This document shows, piece by piece, positions 8,245 to 15,863 of a stretch of DNA of 64,000 nucleotides. The notes under the pieces are model-generated. The model was not told the DNA's origin and did not search any database. It saw only the letters and a list, made by a program, of their open reading frames with translations. Position numbers and translations under genes: made by a program. The DNA comes from CAVQGZ01 sp942491665 (lineage in GTDB: Bacteria > Actinomycetota > Actinomycetes > Jiangellales > Jiangellaceae): positions 1 to 64,000 of the forward strand of contig CALOBR010000007.1 in NCBI GenBank assembly GCA_942491665.1, given 5' to 3'. Position 1 is the stretch's first letter. Each line of letters starts with the position of its first letter.

Positions 8245-9120
8245 CTACGCCGCCTCGACCTCCCGGATGAAGTCGGTGATGATCCTCGACCCGGTGTCTG
8301 GCTGCTCGACGAGCACCATGTGCCCGGCCCGGGGGATGGTTACCAGGCGCGCGTTGGGGATGGCCTGCTGTGCCTTGCGCGCGTCGGCGTCGCCCCCCGC
8401 CTCTTCCTCGCCCACGACGACCAGGGTCGGTGCCTGAACCTGGGCGAGCAGCTCGGGTGGGTTGCCGGCGGTGCCGAACACCTGCCGCAGCATCGGCACG
8501 GCCTGCGGGATCATCTGGGCCTCCCACCGCTGCCGCCACGCCTCACGCTCGTCCGTGCGGGCCGGGTCGGACATGAACGTCGGGCCCAGCATGTTCCGCA
8601 TGGACTGGGTGGCCAGGCGTGACCGCAGCCCGGTGCCGAGCGGGCCGAGCAGGCTGCTGGCGCGCATCAGCCATCCGAACACATCGACGTACAGCAGGAC
8701 CGGCCGTGAGAGCGGGTCGACGTTCATACCGATCAGCACCAGCGACCGGATCCGCTCCGGGTGGCGCACGGCCAGCCGGACTCCGACGAACCCCCCCACC
8801 GACGCCCCCACCCAGTGGCAGGAGTCGACCTCGAACTCGTCGAGCAGCGCAACAGCGTCCTCGTACAGCCCTTCCGTCCCCAGCACGTCCAGTGACGGCT
8901 GGGGTGCTCCCAGCCCGCTCTCTCCCTGACCACGGTGGTCGTACCGGATGCACCGGTGATCCCCACTCAGCGAGTCGACCAGAGGGTCGAAGAGCTCCTT
9001 GTTCGTGAACAGGGCCGGCGAGCACACCAGCGTCTCCGCCCCCGCGCCCGTCTCCTCGACCATCAGCTCGGTGCCGTTGACCGGCACCAGCGACTTCTTC
9101 CTGTCCTGCTTCGTCGCCAC
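8245..9120 (-). CDS. Alpha/beta hydrolase
   Basis: A 291-aa alpha/beta-hydrolase-fold enzyme. The oxyanion region is SPALFTN, the RYDHRGQGES turn follows strand 4, the nucleophile elbow is GASVGG, a late strand TLVVVGEEE carries the acid region, and the catalytic His lies in RAGHM near the C-terminus. This is the layout of esterases, 3-oxoadipate enol-lactonases and haloperoxidase-like hydrolases; the substrate is unknown. The start is GTG 9120, 4 nt after a GGAGG; the upstream extension overlaps the next gene's spacer and lacks hydrolase similarity. It is 79 bp downstream of the MBL fusion gene on the same strand and probably cotranscribed. Confidence 0.88.
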   Translation of the reverse strand: MATKQDRKKSLVPVNGTELMVEETGAGAETLVCSPALFTNKELFDPLVDSLSGDHRCIRYDHRGQGESGLGAPQPSLDVLGTEGLYEDAVALLDEFEVDSCHWVGASVGGFVGVRLAVRHPERIRSLVLIGMNVDPLSRPVLLYVDVFGWLMRASSLLGPLGTGLRSRLATQSMRNMLGPTFMSDPARTDEREAWRQRWEAQMIPQAVPMLRQVFGTAGNPPELLAQVQAPTLVVVGEEEAGGDADARKAQQAIPNARLVTIPRAGHMVLVEQPDTGSRIITDFIREVEAA

Positions 9121-9199
9121 ACCCCCTCCAACCCTCGAGGCTGTGGATCCCCCTTGAACCCTCCGGCGACCCCCGGGGCGCCGCAAGTGCCGGAAGCCC

Positions 9200-10597
9200 T
9201 CATGCCGGCGCCGGGGAGGCGTCCTCGGCCTGAAGGCTCGACAACGGTCGACCACAGGTGCGCTCCACGAAGGCAGGTGGCCATGGCGCGGATGTGTGGC
9301 CGTGCCGGCTGTAGCGGAAGTCGCACCGGTCACAGCCCCAGGCCAGCGTCTTGGTCCGGTCCAGCCGGTAGCCGAGCATGTCGGCTTGGACCAAGTCCAG
9401 GTCGCAGAGGTACGGCGTCAAGTCGTCGGCGTCGTGGGCGTGCAGGTACTTCACGATGCCGCACTCGGTGATGTCGTAGCCGTAGTCGAAGAGCTCGCCA
9501 TCCCCTTCGACCATGTCGAACACCCAGTCAGCCGGGTAGCGGCGGGCCTGCGACCGAAGGGCACCCTTCTCTTTGCGGCGCTGGAATCGCCTACTGAAGA
9601 CGTAGCTGCCCATCCACCGACGCAGCACACCAGGGACCCGGCCCAACTCAGCACGCAGGTAGCGGTGCAGCAGCTCGCCGGCGTCCTCGGCCTCGCCACC
9701 GTGCGCGCGTACGACCCGGTAGACCGAGAGTGCCATGGGCGCGCCCGACAGGGCGGACGCCATCGGGTTCTCCTGTCCCCCGACGTCCGGAACCTGAGGC
9801 AGCAGGCGCCGGAACTCCTCGAGCATCTCCCGCCGTGCCGCCTCCGCACCTGTGGGGCCGAACAGGTCGGTCAGGGCCGCCTCGGAACGCTTGAGCAGCC
9901 GGTCGAATCGACGCACCTCCCGACGGGCACGCCGATCGCTCATCGCTACTGCACGCTGCTGCGCGACGGGTCTCCGCGGTGCCGGCGCGGGAGCGCCGTG
10001 CCCGGGCAGGAGCAGTTGCGGTTGCAGTGCCTGGATCGCCTCGGCGGAGCGAGTCGCTTGGTCAGGGTCTTCCGCCAGGCGGGGGTCCGGAGGGAGGACG
10101 TTGCCGTGCTTGTCGCAAAGCAGGGCGTCGCCGGAGAACACCACGCCGTCCTCGCGCACCAAAGCGACGCTGCCTGGGGTGTGGCCGGGGATGTGCATGA
10201 CGCGCAGTCCGCCGACCGTGTCGCCGTCGTGCAGCAGCCGGTCCGGCGTCAGGGGCTTCATCAACAGGCGGTACAGGATGCGCACGGGGCGCGGCATGCG
10301 CTGTCCCGGCTTCTGCTCGCGCGTCAGGACCGGGGCGTCGGCTTCGTGGATGCACACGCGGGCACCGGTGCGTGCCTTGAGCGCGGCGGCGCTGCCGACA
10401 TGGTCCCCGTCGTAGTGGGTGAGCACGATGTCGTGGACCTCGCCGGGATCGTGCCCGATCGCCTCGATGAACCTGCAGATCCGTCGGGCATTGCCAGGAA
10501 GACCGCTGTCCACTTGCAGCAGACCGTCGTCGGTGACCACGACGTAGGCGTTTCCCTCGACGTGGTCAATCCGGAACACGTCATCGGTGACCCGCAC
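9200..10597 (-). CDS. MBL-fold hydrolase fused to an ATC-hydrolase-like domain
   Basis: A 465-aa two-domain protein. Residues about 1-210 are a metallo-beta-lactamase fold: LTHYDGDHVGS (H-x-D-x-D-H variant of HxHxDH), HIPGHTPGS, FSGDALL and LLPGHG. Residues about 240-440 resemble the L-2-amino-thiazoline-4-carboxylic acid hydrolase (ATC hydrolase) family: long helices, YGYDITECGIVKYL, LCDLD and the Cys motif WGCDRCDFRY near the end. The joining of an MBL domain to this domain is unusual; its reaction is not predictable from sequence. The start is GTG 10597 with GGAGG 9 nt upstream, avoiding a 91-residue Arg-rich extension. The alpha/beta hydrolase follows on the same strand. Confidence 0.8.
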   Translation of the reverse strand: MRVTDDVFRIDHVEGNAYVVVTDDGLLQVDSGLPGNARRICRFIEAIGHDPGEVHDIVLTHYDGDHVGSAAALKARTGARVCIHEADAPVLTREQKPGQRMPRPVRILYRLLMKPLTPDRLLHDGDTVGGLRVMHIPGHTPGSVALVREDGVVFSGDALLCDKHGNVLPPDPRLAEDPDQATRSAEAIQALQPQLLLPGHGAPAPAPRRPVAQQRAVAMSDRRARREVRRFDRLLKRSEAALTDLFGPTGAEAARREMLEEFRRLLPQVPDVGGQENPMASALSGAPMALSVYRVVRAHGGEAEDAGELLHRYLRAELGRVPGVLRRWMGSYVFSRRFQRRKEKGALRSQARRYPADWVFDMVEGDGELFDYGYDITECGIVKYLHAHDADDLTPYLCDLDLVQADMLGYRLDRTKTLAWGCDRCDFRYSRHGHTSAPWPPAFVERTCGRPLSSLQAEDASPAPA

Positions 10598-10933
10598 GGC
10601 CCATCGCCTCCCCACGCGACGAGACTCCACACCCACCGTCGACCCGCCGATGCGGCGAGGGCAGGGGCCAACGACCCGCGCTGCCGAGGCGACACAAGCA
10701 GCACTCCAACGCCAGCCTTTGCCGCATGTAGCGCGTACATGATCGTGCCGCGAGTTGCCCAACAGGCGGCGGAGTGACACACGTCGTCGAGTTCCTCGTC
10801 CGCGTGGCGCGACGCGCCTCGCGCGTGCCTGGTCCGTGGGCGGTCTTCGCGGACGTTCGAGTGACGTCATCGCGGGTCCGCCGGGACCCCAGGCGCGGCG
10901 GATGCCCTCGCGGAAGATGGGCGATAAGCCGAG
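10598..10933. other. Gene-free stretch with repeat copy
   Basis: No supported gene; contains the hairpin-repeat copy near 10754-10783. Confidence 0.5.
10754..10783 (+). repeat. Hairpin repeat, copy 5 (diverged)
   Basis: CCCAACAGGCGGCGGAGTG followed by ACACACG. The core ACAGGCGGCG is exact, the outer arms are changed. Confidence 0.6.
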
Positions 10934-11350
10934 CTAGTCGACGAGTTCCTTGGTTTCGCGCCTGGCGATCTGGTTCACCCGCTGATGTGAGATGTCGAGG
11001 ATCGTGGCGACGTCTCGAGTGGACATCCCCGAACGAAGCAACTTCCTTGCCGTGATCGTGGTGCTCGACCGCAGCGTCTTCTCTGCCTTCGCGATCTTGA
11101 TCCTGTCGCGGCGGACCTTCTGGGCCACGCGGTCGATGTCGGGATCGCCGGTGTGGTAGACGAAGTCGATGTCCAGATCCTTCATCGCCTCGTCGGGCAG
11201 GTCCTCGGCGAGCACGATGACTTCGCGGACGTACTGCATCAACTTCGGCAGCGTCCGCGCGAACGTGTGAGCGCCCTCGAGTTCTGGGACGTCAGCCAGC
11301 CAGTCCCTGCCTTCACGGGTGACGATGGCGCGGTAGGTCTGTGCGCTCAT
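10934..11350 (-). CDS. hicB: HicB-like antitoxin with C-terminal HTH
   Basis: A 138-aa antitoxin. The N-terminal half has the HicB partial RNase-H-like fold (YRAIVTREGRDWLADVPEL, then GAHTFARTL and REVIVLAEDLPDEA). The C-terminal half is a helix-turn-helix (SGMSTRDVATILDISHQRV) that should bind the operator. HicB neutralises HicA and represses its own promoter. The start is ATG 11350, overlapping the hicA stop as ATGA, a standard translational coupling. The gene order is toxin first, as is usual for hicAB. Two identical-type palindromes upstream of hicA are the expected binding sites. Confidence 0.88.
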   Translation of the reverse strand: MSAQTYRAIVTREGRDWLADVPELEGAHTFARTLPKLMQYVREVIVLAEDLPDEAMKDLDIDFVYHTGDPDIDRVAQKVRRDRIKIAKAEKTLRSSTTITARKLLRSGMSTRDVATILDISHQRVNQIARRETKELVD

Positions 11351-11559
11351 CGCAGCCACCCCTTCCCGAATATCGGCTCCATGTCCTTCTCGATCGCCCT
11401 CAACGTGCCGGCAGCGATGTCTCGACTCCCGTGCATCGGCACCGTCGTGAAGCGTGTCTCGACTCCGTCCGTCGCGCGGTATCGGGCATGCGACCCGGTC
11501 TGGCGGACGAACTCGCCCCCCAGCCGTTCAAGCCGTCGGACGACCTCCCGAGCACGCAT
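11347..11559 (-). CDS. hicA: HicA-type mRNA interferase toxin
   Basis: A 70-aa toxin with the double-stranded RNA-binding-like HicA fold: VVRRLERLGGEFVRQTGSH, where the His in GSH is the catalytic residue, then TVPMHGSRDIAAGTLRAI. The family cleaves mRNA during stress when HicB is degraded. The start is ATG 11559; a TTG directly upstream is less likely. There is no strong ribosome site, and the first operator half begins only 10 bp upstream. The length is typical for the family. It is coupled to hicB by an ATGA overlap. Confidence 0.9.
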   Translation of the reverse strand: MRAREVVRRLERLGGEFVRQTGSHARYRATDGVETRFTTVPMHGSRDIAAGTLRAIEKDMEPIFGKGWLR

Positions 11560-11568
11560 CAAGGCTAA

Positions 11569-11607
11569 GTCTAGCCGCTAGACAACGCAAGCGTCTAGCG
11601 GCTAGAC
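11569..11607. promoter_or_regulatory. Twin palindromic operator of hicAB
   Basis: Two 15-bp palindromes: GTCTAGCCGCTAGAC at 11569-11583 and GTCTAGCGGCTAGAC at 11593-11607, 24 bp centre to centre, directly upstream of hicA. Each has perfect 7-bp arms. They are AT-richer than their surroundings and match the expectation for a dimeric HTH antitoxin. Confidence 0.75.
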
Positions 11608-11707
11608 AGATTGCTCTCCGCCGGCGCTGCTCCCGGCTCACCACCATCCCCCGCACTTTCAAGGCCACGATTCGCGTGTGCGGCGTCTACTGACGCTCAT
11701 ACTGACT

Positions 11708-11735
11708 GTGCGTCCGCAGGCGGCGCAGTGACGCG
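11708..11735 (+). repeat. Hairpin repeat, copy 6
   Basis: GTGCGTCCGCAGGCGGCG followed by CAGTGACGCGG. GCGTC and GACGC form a 5-bp stem around the core. Confidence 0.8.
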
Positions 11736-11770
11736 GGTCGGGGGCAAGGGCTTCATGGGCGGCCCAGCCC

Positions 11771-11845
11771 GGCTACGCCTACCTGCAGCACCCCTTGGAC
11801 GACCGCTCACGGCTGGTCTGCTCCGCGATCCTCACCGACGAACGG
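11771..11845 (+). pseudogene. IS481-family transposase fragment
   Basis: About 25 codons reading GYAYLQHPLDDRSRLVCSAI then LTDE, which matches the conserved HHAVDDHSRL-type segment following the first catalytic Asp of IS481-family transposases. The frame then runs into unrelated sequence and there is no upstream or downstream transposase. It sits directly after a hairpin-repeat copy, so it is a small relic of an earlier insertion. Confidence 0.55.
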
Positions 11846-11950
11846 CCTGCTGGCCGGTTGGGATGGGGCGGCCATCTGGGTTGGGACGTTGGGCACTTGC
11901 GGGCGCCCCAAGACGGCATCAGCGTCGGTAGCAGTTGGTGGAGGTGGGAC

Positions 11951-12085
11951 ATGAGCGAGAAGACTGCATCGGTTCCCGTGAGCGAGAGCGCACCGGTATC
12001 CCAGCGGGGGCCTAGGTGGTGGGTCGTGGCCGTTGCGGTGCTGGTTGCCCTCGGTGTGGGACTGGGCCTCGGATATCTCGTGTGA
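11951..12085 (+). pseudogene. 5' part of membrane-anchored NTF2-like gene, split by the IS3 element
   Basis: Codes for 44 aa: a polar N-terminus, RGPRWWV, then a hydrophobic membrane anchor ending GLGLGYLV. The ATG has GGAGGTGGGAC upstream. The stop TGA at 12083-12085 is supplied by the IS terminus. Deleting 12083-13447 (the IS plus one CGTG duplication) joins codon GTG 12080-12082 to TTC 13448 in frame, giving a 185-aa protein like the intact gene at 15048-15632, which has the same RG-x-x-WWV anchor. The truncated anchor could still be made, but function is doubtful. Confidence 0.8.
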
Positions 12086-12109
12086 ATCGCCCCAGGTTCT
12101 CGGCCGCTC

Positions 12110-13081
12110 CTATACGGGTGCCGGCTCTCGGTTGAGGGCGGCGTGGTGGGCTTGCTCGAACTCGGTGGGGGTCAGGTAGCCGAGGCTACTGTGCAGCCGG
12201 CGCTGGTTGTACCAGTCGACCCAGCCGGCGGTGGCGTACTCGACGTCATGGACGCTGCGGTAGGGGCCGTCGTGGAAGACGGTGGTGCGGATGCACTCGG
12301 TCTTGAACAGCCCGATCACGCACTCCATGAGGGCGTTGTCGTAGGCGTCGCCGACTGATCCGATCGAGGGACGGATCCCTTCGAGGTCGAGGTGCTCGGT
12401 GAATCGCACCGCGGTGTATTGGCTGCCCGCGTCGGCGTGGCCGATCAGCTGCCCGGGCACGACCGGGTGCCCGTCGCGGGCTCGCTGCCAGGTCGCCATC
12501 CTGATCGGGGTCATCACCAGGTCGACGTCCTTGGTGGTGGCGGCGTTCCACGCCACGATCTTCTGGGCGAACACGTCGACGACGAAGGCGACGTAGACCC
12601 AGCCGGTCCAGCAGCGAACGTAGGTGAAGTCCATGACCCAGGTCCGGTTCGGGGCGGCGGCGGTGAAGTCGCGGTCGAGCAAGTCCCCGGCGCGCTTGCC
12701 GTCCTTGGCCGGGATCGTGGTCCGGATGCCCTTGGAACGTCGGATGCCCTGCAGGCCCAGGGTGCGCATCGCCCGGTCCACGCTGCCCGGTGACGCCTCA
12801 GGCAGCCGTCGGCGGACCAGGGCAGTCATCTTCCGGCGCCCGTAGAGCCCCTCCGGGGTGAGCCTGCGCCGGCCTTCCCGGTCGAGGGTCCAGGCGATGT
12901 CGCGGACCATGTCGGTGACCAGCGCGTCACTGACGGTGCGAGCGGCGACCTGACGCGAGGGTTGGCGCCAGGACCGGTAGGTCCTCGCGGCGACCCGGCA
13001 GCCCTGCTTGCGCAGCACCCGACAGATCGACTCGACCGCGAAGCCCTCAGCCCTCATCTCGTCGATGAACGCCACGATCAA
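12110..13081 (-). CDS. IS3-family transposase OrfB (DDE integrase core)
   Basis: A 323-aa catalytic half of the transposase. The N-terminus is a helical HTH_21-like region. The retroviral-integrase core carries D151 (MDFTYV), D217 (GHADAGSQYT) and E253 (NALMECVIG), i.e. DD(35)E, followed by the YNQRRLHSSLGYLTP signature. It starts at TTG 13081 inside the orfA stop overlap, so it is most likely produced as an OrfAB fusion by frameshifting. All catalytic residues are present and the element should be active. Confidence 0.92.
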   Translation of the reverse strand: MIVAFIDEMRAEGFAVESICRVLRKQGCRVAARTYRSWRQPSRQVAARTVSDALVTDMVRDIAWTLDREGRRRLTPEGLYGRRKMTALVRRRLPEASPGSVDRAMRTLGLQGIRRSKGIRTTIPAKDGKRAGDLLDRDFTAAAPNRTWVMDFTYVRCWTGWVYVAFVVDVFAQKIVAWNAATTKDVDLVMTPIRMATWQRARDGHPVVPGQLIGHADAGSQYTAVRFTEHLDLEGIRPSIGSVGDAYDNALMECVIGLFKTECIRTTVFHDGPYRSVHDVEYATAGWVDWYNQRRLHSSLGYLTPTEFEQAHHAALNREPAPV

Positions 13082-13389
13082 CGGTTGCGGGGGTCGAGCT
13101 CCCCCGCGAAGAAAATCGATGCCCGGCGAAGGATCTCGTTGTCCTCCTCCAGCCGGCGCACCTCCGCCCTGAGCTTCTTGATCTCAGCCAGCTCCTCACT
13201 GGTCGCCCCCTGCCGCTGGCCGCCGTCGATCTGGGCCTGCACCACCCAGCGCCGCACGGTCTCCTTGCCCAGCCCTTCCCTGCGGGCCACGACCGCGGCC
13301 GCAGCCGTCAACGACGAGTACTCGCCCTGGTGCTCCAGCACCTGGCGCACACAGCGCTCCTTGACCTTCTGATCGATCTTCTTCGGCAT
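13078..13389 (-). CDS. IS3-family OrfA (HTH / leucine-zipper protein)
   Basis: A 103-aa transposase-associated DNA-binding protein: an N-terminal helix-turn-helix of the HTH_Tnp_1 type (ALEHQ-like region with GKETVRRWV) and a C-terminal coiled coil (EELAEIKKLRAEVRRLEEDN) for multimerisation, ending in the typical ASIFFAGELDP. The ATG 13389 has GGAAGG upstream. The stop overlaps the OrfB start. Confidence 0.9.
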   Translation of the reverse strand: MPKKIDQKVKERCVRQVLEHQGEYSSLTAAAAVVARREGLGKETVRRWVVQAQIDGGQRQGATSEELAEIKKLRAEVRRLEEDNEILRRASIFFAGELDPRNR

Positions 13390-13447
13390 GGTCTCGCATC
13401 CTTCCAACTCACAAGGACGCGGCAGGAAACCTGGGGCGCTTCACGTG

Positions 13448-13873
13448 TTCGAGTCCAATCCGTCAGATGGTGCACGCGGCGGCGTTTCGGCCGACGAGTA
13501 CGAACGTGTCGTCGCCACGCTCGACGCGTACGAAACAGCCTGGAACGCCAACGACGTCGAGGCCGTGCTGGAGCTGTTCACCGACGACTTCGTGCAAGCT
13601 CCCGGGTTCACGGTCGACGCGTCCATGGCGTCGCTGCGCAACGCGATGGCCCACTCTGCCGAGGTAGGCGTCCGGTGGGAGTACGTGGGTGACCCCTTCG
13701 TCGTTCGAACGGTGGGCGGGAATGGAGAGTTCGACGTCGCCGCCATGTGGCTCGAGTTCTTCGAGGGCTCGGAGGACATCCGCGAGGGGACAACAACGTA
13801 CCGACTCGTGGACGATGGCGGAGTCTTCAAGATCTACCGCGCTAGCCCCTTCTATGACTGGTTCCGCTACTGA
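13448..13873 (+). pseudogene. 3' part of NTF2-like gene, split by the IS3 element
   Basis: Codes for 141 residues of a SnoaL/NTF2-like domain: VVATLDAYETAWNANDVEAV, LELFTDDFV, then strands ending DGGVFKIYRASPFYDWF. It has no start codon or anchor of its own; the original 5' part is at 11951-12082. The frame reads open back through the right IS end to an ATG at 13388, so a chimeric cytosolic version is conceivable. The reconstructed protein resembles that at 15048-15632 (anchor plus NTF2 domain). Confidence 0.82.
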
Positions 13874-14062
13874 TCCGGTGCGCCTGCCCGCAGGCTTGGT
13901 GCCCGAGGAGCCATGGCGACGGCCCCAACAGCGGTTGACCGACAGATGGGCGAGACCCCAAACAAGCGTCCGGTCAGCGGCAGATCCAGCGTTGGGGTCG
14001 CGTCACAGTGGGACGGAGACGGAGACGACGCGGGTGAGTCCGATACCGCCCTCGTCGAGAGA

Positions 14063-14080
14063 GCGTCGACAGGCGGCGGA
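14063..14080 (+). repeat. Hairpin repeat, copy 7 (left boundary of vapBC copy 1)
   Basis: GCGTCGACAGGCGGCG. The 759-bp vapBC duplication begins inside it, at the GCGGCG at 14073. Confidence 0.7.
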
Positions 14081-14112
14081 ATGCAGCACCAGGACCGGGC
14101 GAGTGGTCGGGC

Positions 14113-14523
14113 TCACACCTGAAGTCGTTCAGTGGGCTGTCCGGTGATTCCAGCGATGAGCTCGAAGTCCTTGTCGAGGTGCAGCACCGTCAGCCCCGCC
14201 AGTTCGGCCGCGGCGGCGATGATCACATCCGGGATGGATGGCGCCCGGTGCTGGCCCTGGCCGGCCAGGAGCAGCTGAACCTCGACGGCCCGGTCTTCGA
14301 TCGCCGGGGTGAGGTACTCCACCGGCATCGCGGACAGCGGCGGGCGGGCGAACATCGACCGGGCGTCTTGCCCGCTGCGGGCCGAGTAGCCGACCTCAAG
14401 CCGAGTCACCGTCGTGATCCGCACCAGACCCCGCTGGATTCGCTGCGCCCACTGCACGGTGTCCGGGCTCTCGCCCAGACGGACCAGCGCCGACTTGTCG
14501 ACCAGCCATCCGGTCACTGCCAC
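14113..14523 (-). CDS. vapC: PIN-domain toxin VapC, copy 1
   Basis: A 136-aa PIN-domain ribonuclease. Acidic residues expected at the Mg site are present: D9 (LVDKSAL), E43 (RLEVGY), D99 (SIPDVIIAA) and D117/D119 (LHLDKDFELI). VapC toxins cleave tRNA or rRNA when unbalanced by VapB. It overlaps the vapB 3' end by 10 bp (14514-14523), so translation is coupled. The second copy at 16858-17268 differs only by P67T. Both copies appear functional. Confidence 0.93.
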   Translation of the reverse strand: MAVTGWLVDKSALVRLGESPDTVQWAQRIQRGLVRITTVTRLEVGYSARSGQDARSMFARPPLSAMPVEYLTPAIEDRAVEVQLLLAGQGQHRAPSIPDVIIAAAAELAGLTVLHLDKDFELIAGITGQPTERLQV

Positions 14524-14735
14524 GCCGCGCCCATCACCTGCGGGTCGACCAGGTCTACGGCCAAGTCGGCGAAGGAGCGCAGGTCGGCCGCGGACACCGC
14601 GTCTCCGGTGGTCGCCGCGTCCGCCGCGAGCCTCCGACGGATGTACTCCACGCGCGACAGTCCCAGCCGCGCCGCGTGCGTGTCGACTCCAGCCAGGACC
14701 TCCTCAGGCACGTCACGGACCAGAACGTCAGCCAT
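14514..14735 (-). CDS. vapB: Ribbon-helix-helix antitoxin VapB, copy 1
   Basis: A 73-aa antitoxin: MADVLVRDVPEEVL forms the N-terminal strand and DTHAARLGLSRVEYIRRRLA the two helices of an RHH/FitA-like DNA-binding domain. The C-terminal acidic and aromatic tail (LAVDLVDPQVMGAAWQ) should wrap around VapC. The start is ATG 14735 with GGAGGTGG upstream; a longer in-frame start at 14756 would run through the operator. It probably represses its own promoter through the GATATC palindrome. Confidence 0.9.
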   Translation of the reverse strand: MADVLVRDVPEEVLAGVDTHAARLGLSRVEYIRRRLAADAATTGDAVSAADLRSFADLAVDLVDPQVMGAAWQ

Positions 14736-14748
14736 CACGACCACCTCC

Positions 14749-14764
14749 GATATCAAAAGATATC
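14749..14764. promoter_or_regulatory. vapBC operator, copy 1
   Basis: GATATCAAAAGATATC, a perfect inverted repeat just upstream of the vapB ribosome site in an otherwise GC-rich region. Suited to an RHH antitoxin dimer. Repeated unchanged at 17494-17509. Confidence 0.7.
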
Positions 14765-14813
14765 ATGACGTGGTCCGACGCGACCGGGCCATGGGCCCCC
14801 AGGCCGTGACCCA

Positions 14814-14903
14814 GTGCGTCCGCAGGCGGCGGAAGGACGCACGTCGGTTTCGTCGTCACTCGCCTTGCGCGGCAACGCCCCAACATGCCGAGAGTCGGGC
14901 GTT
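14814..14903 (+). repeat. Hairpin repeat, copy 8 (full length, reference copy)
   Basis: About 90 bp with all parts: GTGCGTCCGCAGGCGGCG, the arm GACGC closing a GCGTC stem, a middle TCGTCGTCACTCG, TTGCGCGGCAA, then AACGCCC and GGGCGTT arms around the loop AACATGCCGAGAGTC. The right end of vapBC block 1 falls in its left core. Confidence 0.85.
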
Positions 14904-15047
14904 CATTTTGCGCCCGGTGGGGGTCGCCACATGTCGGGAGACGGGGCGGAAGGAGAGGCGGCCGACTAGTCCCATGCAGTCCGACTTTGTCCTCTGGACA
15001 TCTGGGGCTGGGTCAGGACGGTGGAAGCGACCGTGGAGGTGAGCGTT

Positions 15048-15632
15048 ATGAACGCCACAGTTCAGACTCCTGAGAAGTCCTCCTCGCCGCATCCGGAGCC
15101 AGTCAGTCGAGGGACGCCGTGGTGGGTGACCCTGCTGGTCGGGGTGGTTGCGCTAGCGGTGGGTGCCGCCGCAGGGTCGCTGCTGCTGGCCGGCGATCCG
15201 GCGGACCCGAACGCCGGTATCCCCGACGTGGATCGCGTGGAAGCCGTGTTCGAGGAGTGGGTGGCGGCCTGGAACGCCCAGGACGGCGACGCCATCCGTG
15301 CCCTGATGACCGAGGACGGCATGGCCTATGGCTACCTGGCAAGCGCCGAAGGTGTCCGAACCATCGAACGGGCCTTCGTGGACGGAATCGACTTCGAGAT
15401 GGGGCCACTCCTGGTGCGCGAGACAGTGACGATCCCGGTCACCGGCGAGGAGGTTCTCGACGTGGCCTACGACGTCACTGCCAAGGGCGACCTTGTCGAC
15501 CGGACGACCGGAGAACCTAGAGGCGAGAGCTATCTCGAGTACTACCGCGTCGTTCCCACCAGCGACGGCGAGCTCAAGATCCACCACGCATCCGTGCTGA
15601 ACTGGGTGCCCCTGCGCAACAACGGCCTCTAA
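15048..15632 (+). CDS. Membrane-anchored SnoaL/NTF2-like protein
   Basis: A 194-aa protein. N-terminal cytosolic tail of about 25 aa, RGTPWWVTLLVGVVALAVGA membrane anchor (about 26-50), then an extracytoplasmic NTF2-like domain: VEAVFEEWVAAWNAQDGDAI, MTEDGM, a helix, and strands VLDVAYDVTAKGDLV, SYLEYYRVV and ELKIHHASVLNWVPL. The ATG 15048 has GGAGGTGAGCGTT upstream. It is a paralogue of the IS-split gene at 11951/13448. Function unknown; extracellular NTF2 domains often bind small hydrophobic ligands or stabilise other proteins. Confidence 0.85.
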   Translation: MNATVQTPEKSSSPHPEPVSRGTPWWVTLLVGVVALAVGAAAGSLLLAGDPADPNAGIPDVDRVEAVFEEWVAAWNAQDGDAIRALMTEDGMAYGYLASAEGVRTIERAFVDGIDFEMGPLLVRETVTIPVTGEEVLDVAYDVTAKGDLVDRTTGEPRGESYLEYYRVVPTSDGELKIHHASVLNWVPLRNNGL

Positions 15633-15863
15633 CCGCCAGCGCACCTGCGGAGCCGGCCACCGAAAGAGCCGCCGCAGGTCGGACTCGACGGCCGAGTCAG
15701 AAGTCGTCGGGGCCCTAGGTCATGCCCGAACCATCAACGGTCAAGACCCCGCTTCCGACGCTCGCCCATGCCGAGGTGCGGTCGGCGCGTGTCTCGGTGG
15801 GGTCGCGAGGTCTGGGGTCGGTGGCCTCTGGACTGGTCTGGACCCGGGTACTACCGATGAGGT

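Larger units (their letters stand above)
11560..11950. other. Stretch between hicA and the split NTF2 gene
   Basis: Holds, in order, the twin hicAB operator (11569-11607), a hairpin-repeat copy (11708-11735) and a short IS481-type transposase fragment (11771-11845). No intact gene. Confidence 0.6.
12083..13443 (-). mobile_element. Intact IS3-family insertion sequence
   Basis: A 1361-bp element. The termini are imperfect inverted repeats of the form TGAANCGCCCCAGGTT (12083 inward and 13443 inward). It is flanked by a 4-bp direct duplication CGTG at 12079-12082 and 13444-13447. It carries orfA and orfB on the minus strand in the usual IS3 order, overlapping at the A/B junction where programmed frameshifting normally makes the OrfAB transposase. 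Clean ends, target duplication and intact reading frames suggest recent insertion. Confidence 0.92.
14073..14831. repeat. 759-bp duplicated vapBC block, copy 1
   Basis: Identical, apart from three single-base differences I can see, to 16818-17576. It starts and ends in the GCGGCG core of hairpin repeats and encodes vapC and vapB plus their operator. Confidence 0.93.
14736..15047. other. Gene-free stretch between vapB and the NTF2 gene
   Basis: Contains the vapBC operator (14749-14764), the longest hairpin-repeat copy (14814-14903) and a short leader with the ribosome site of the gene at 15048. Confidence 0.6.
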
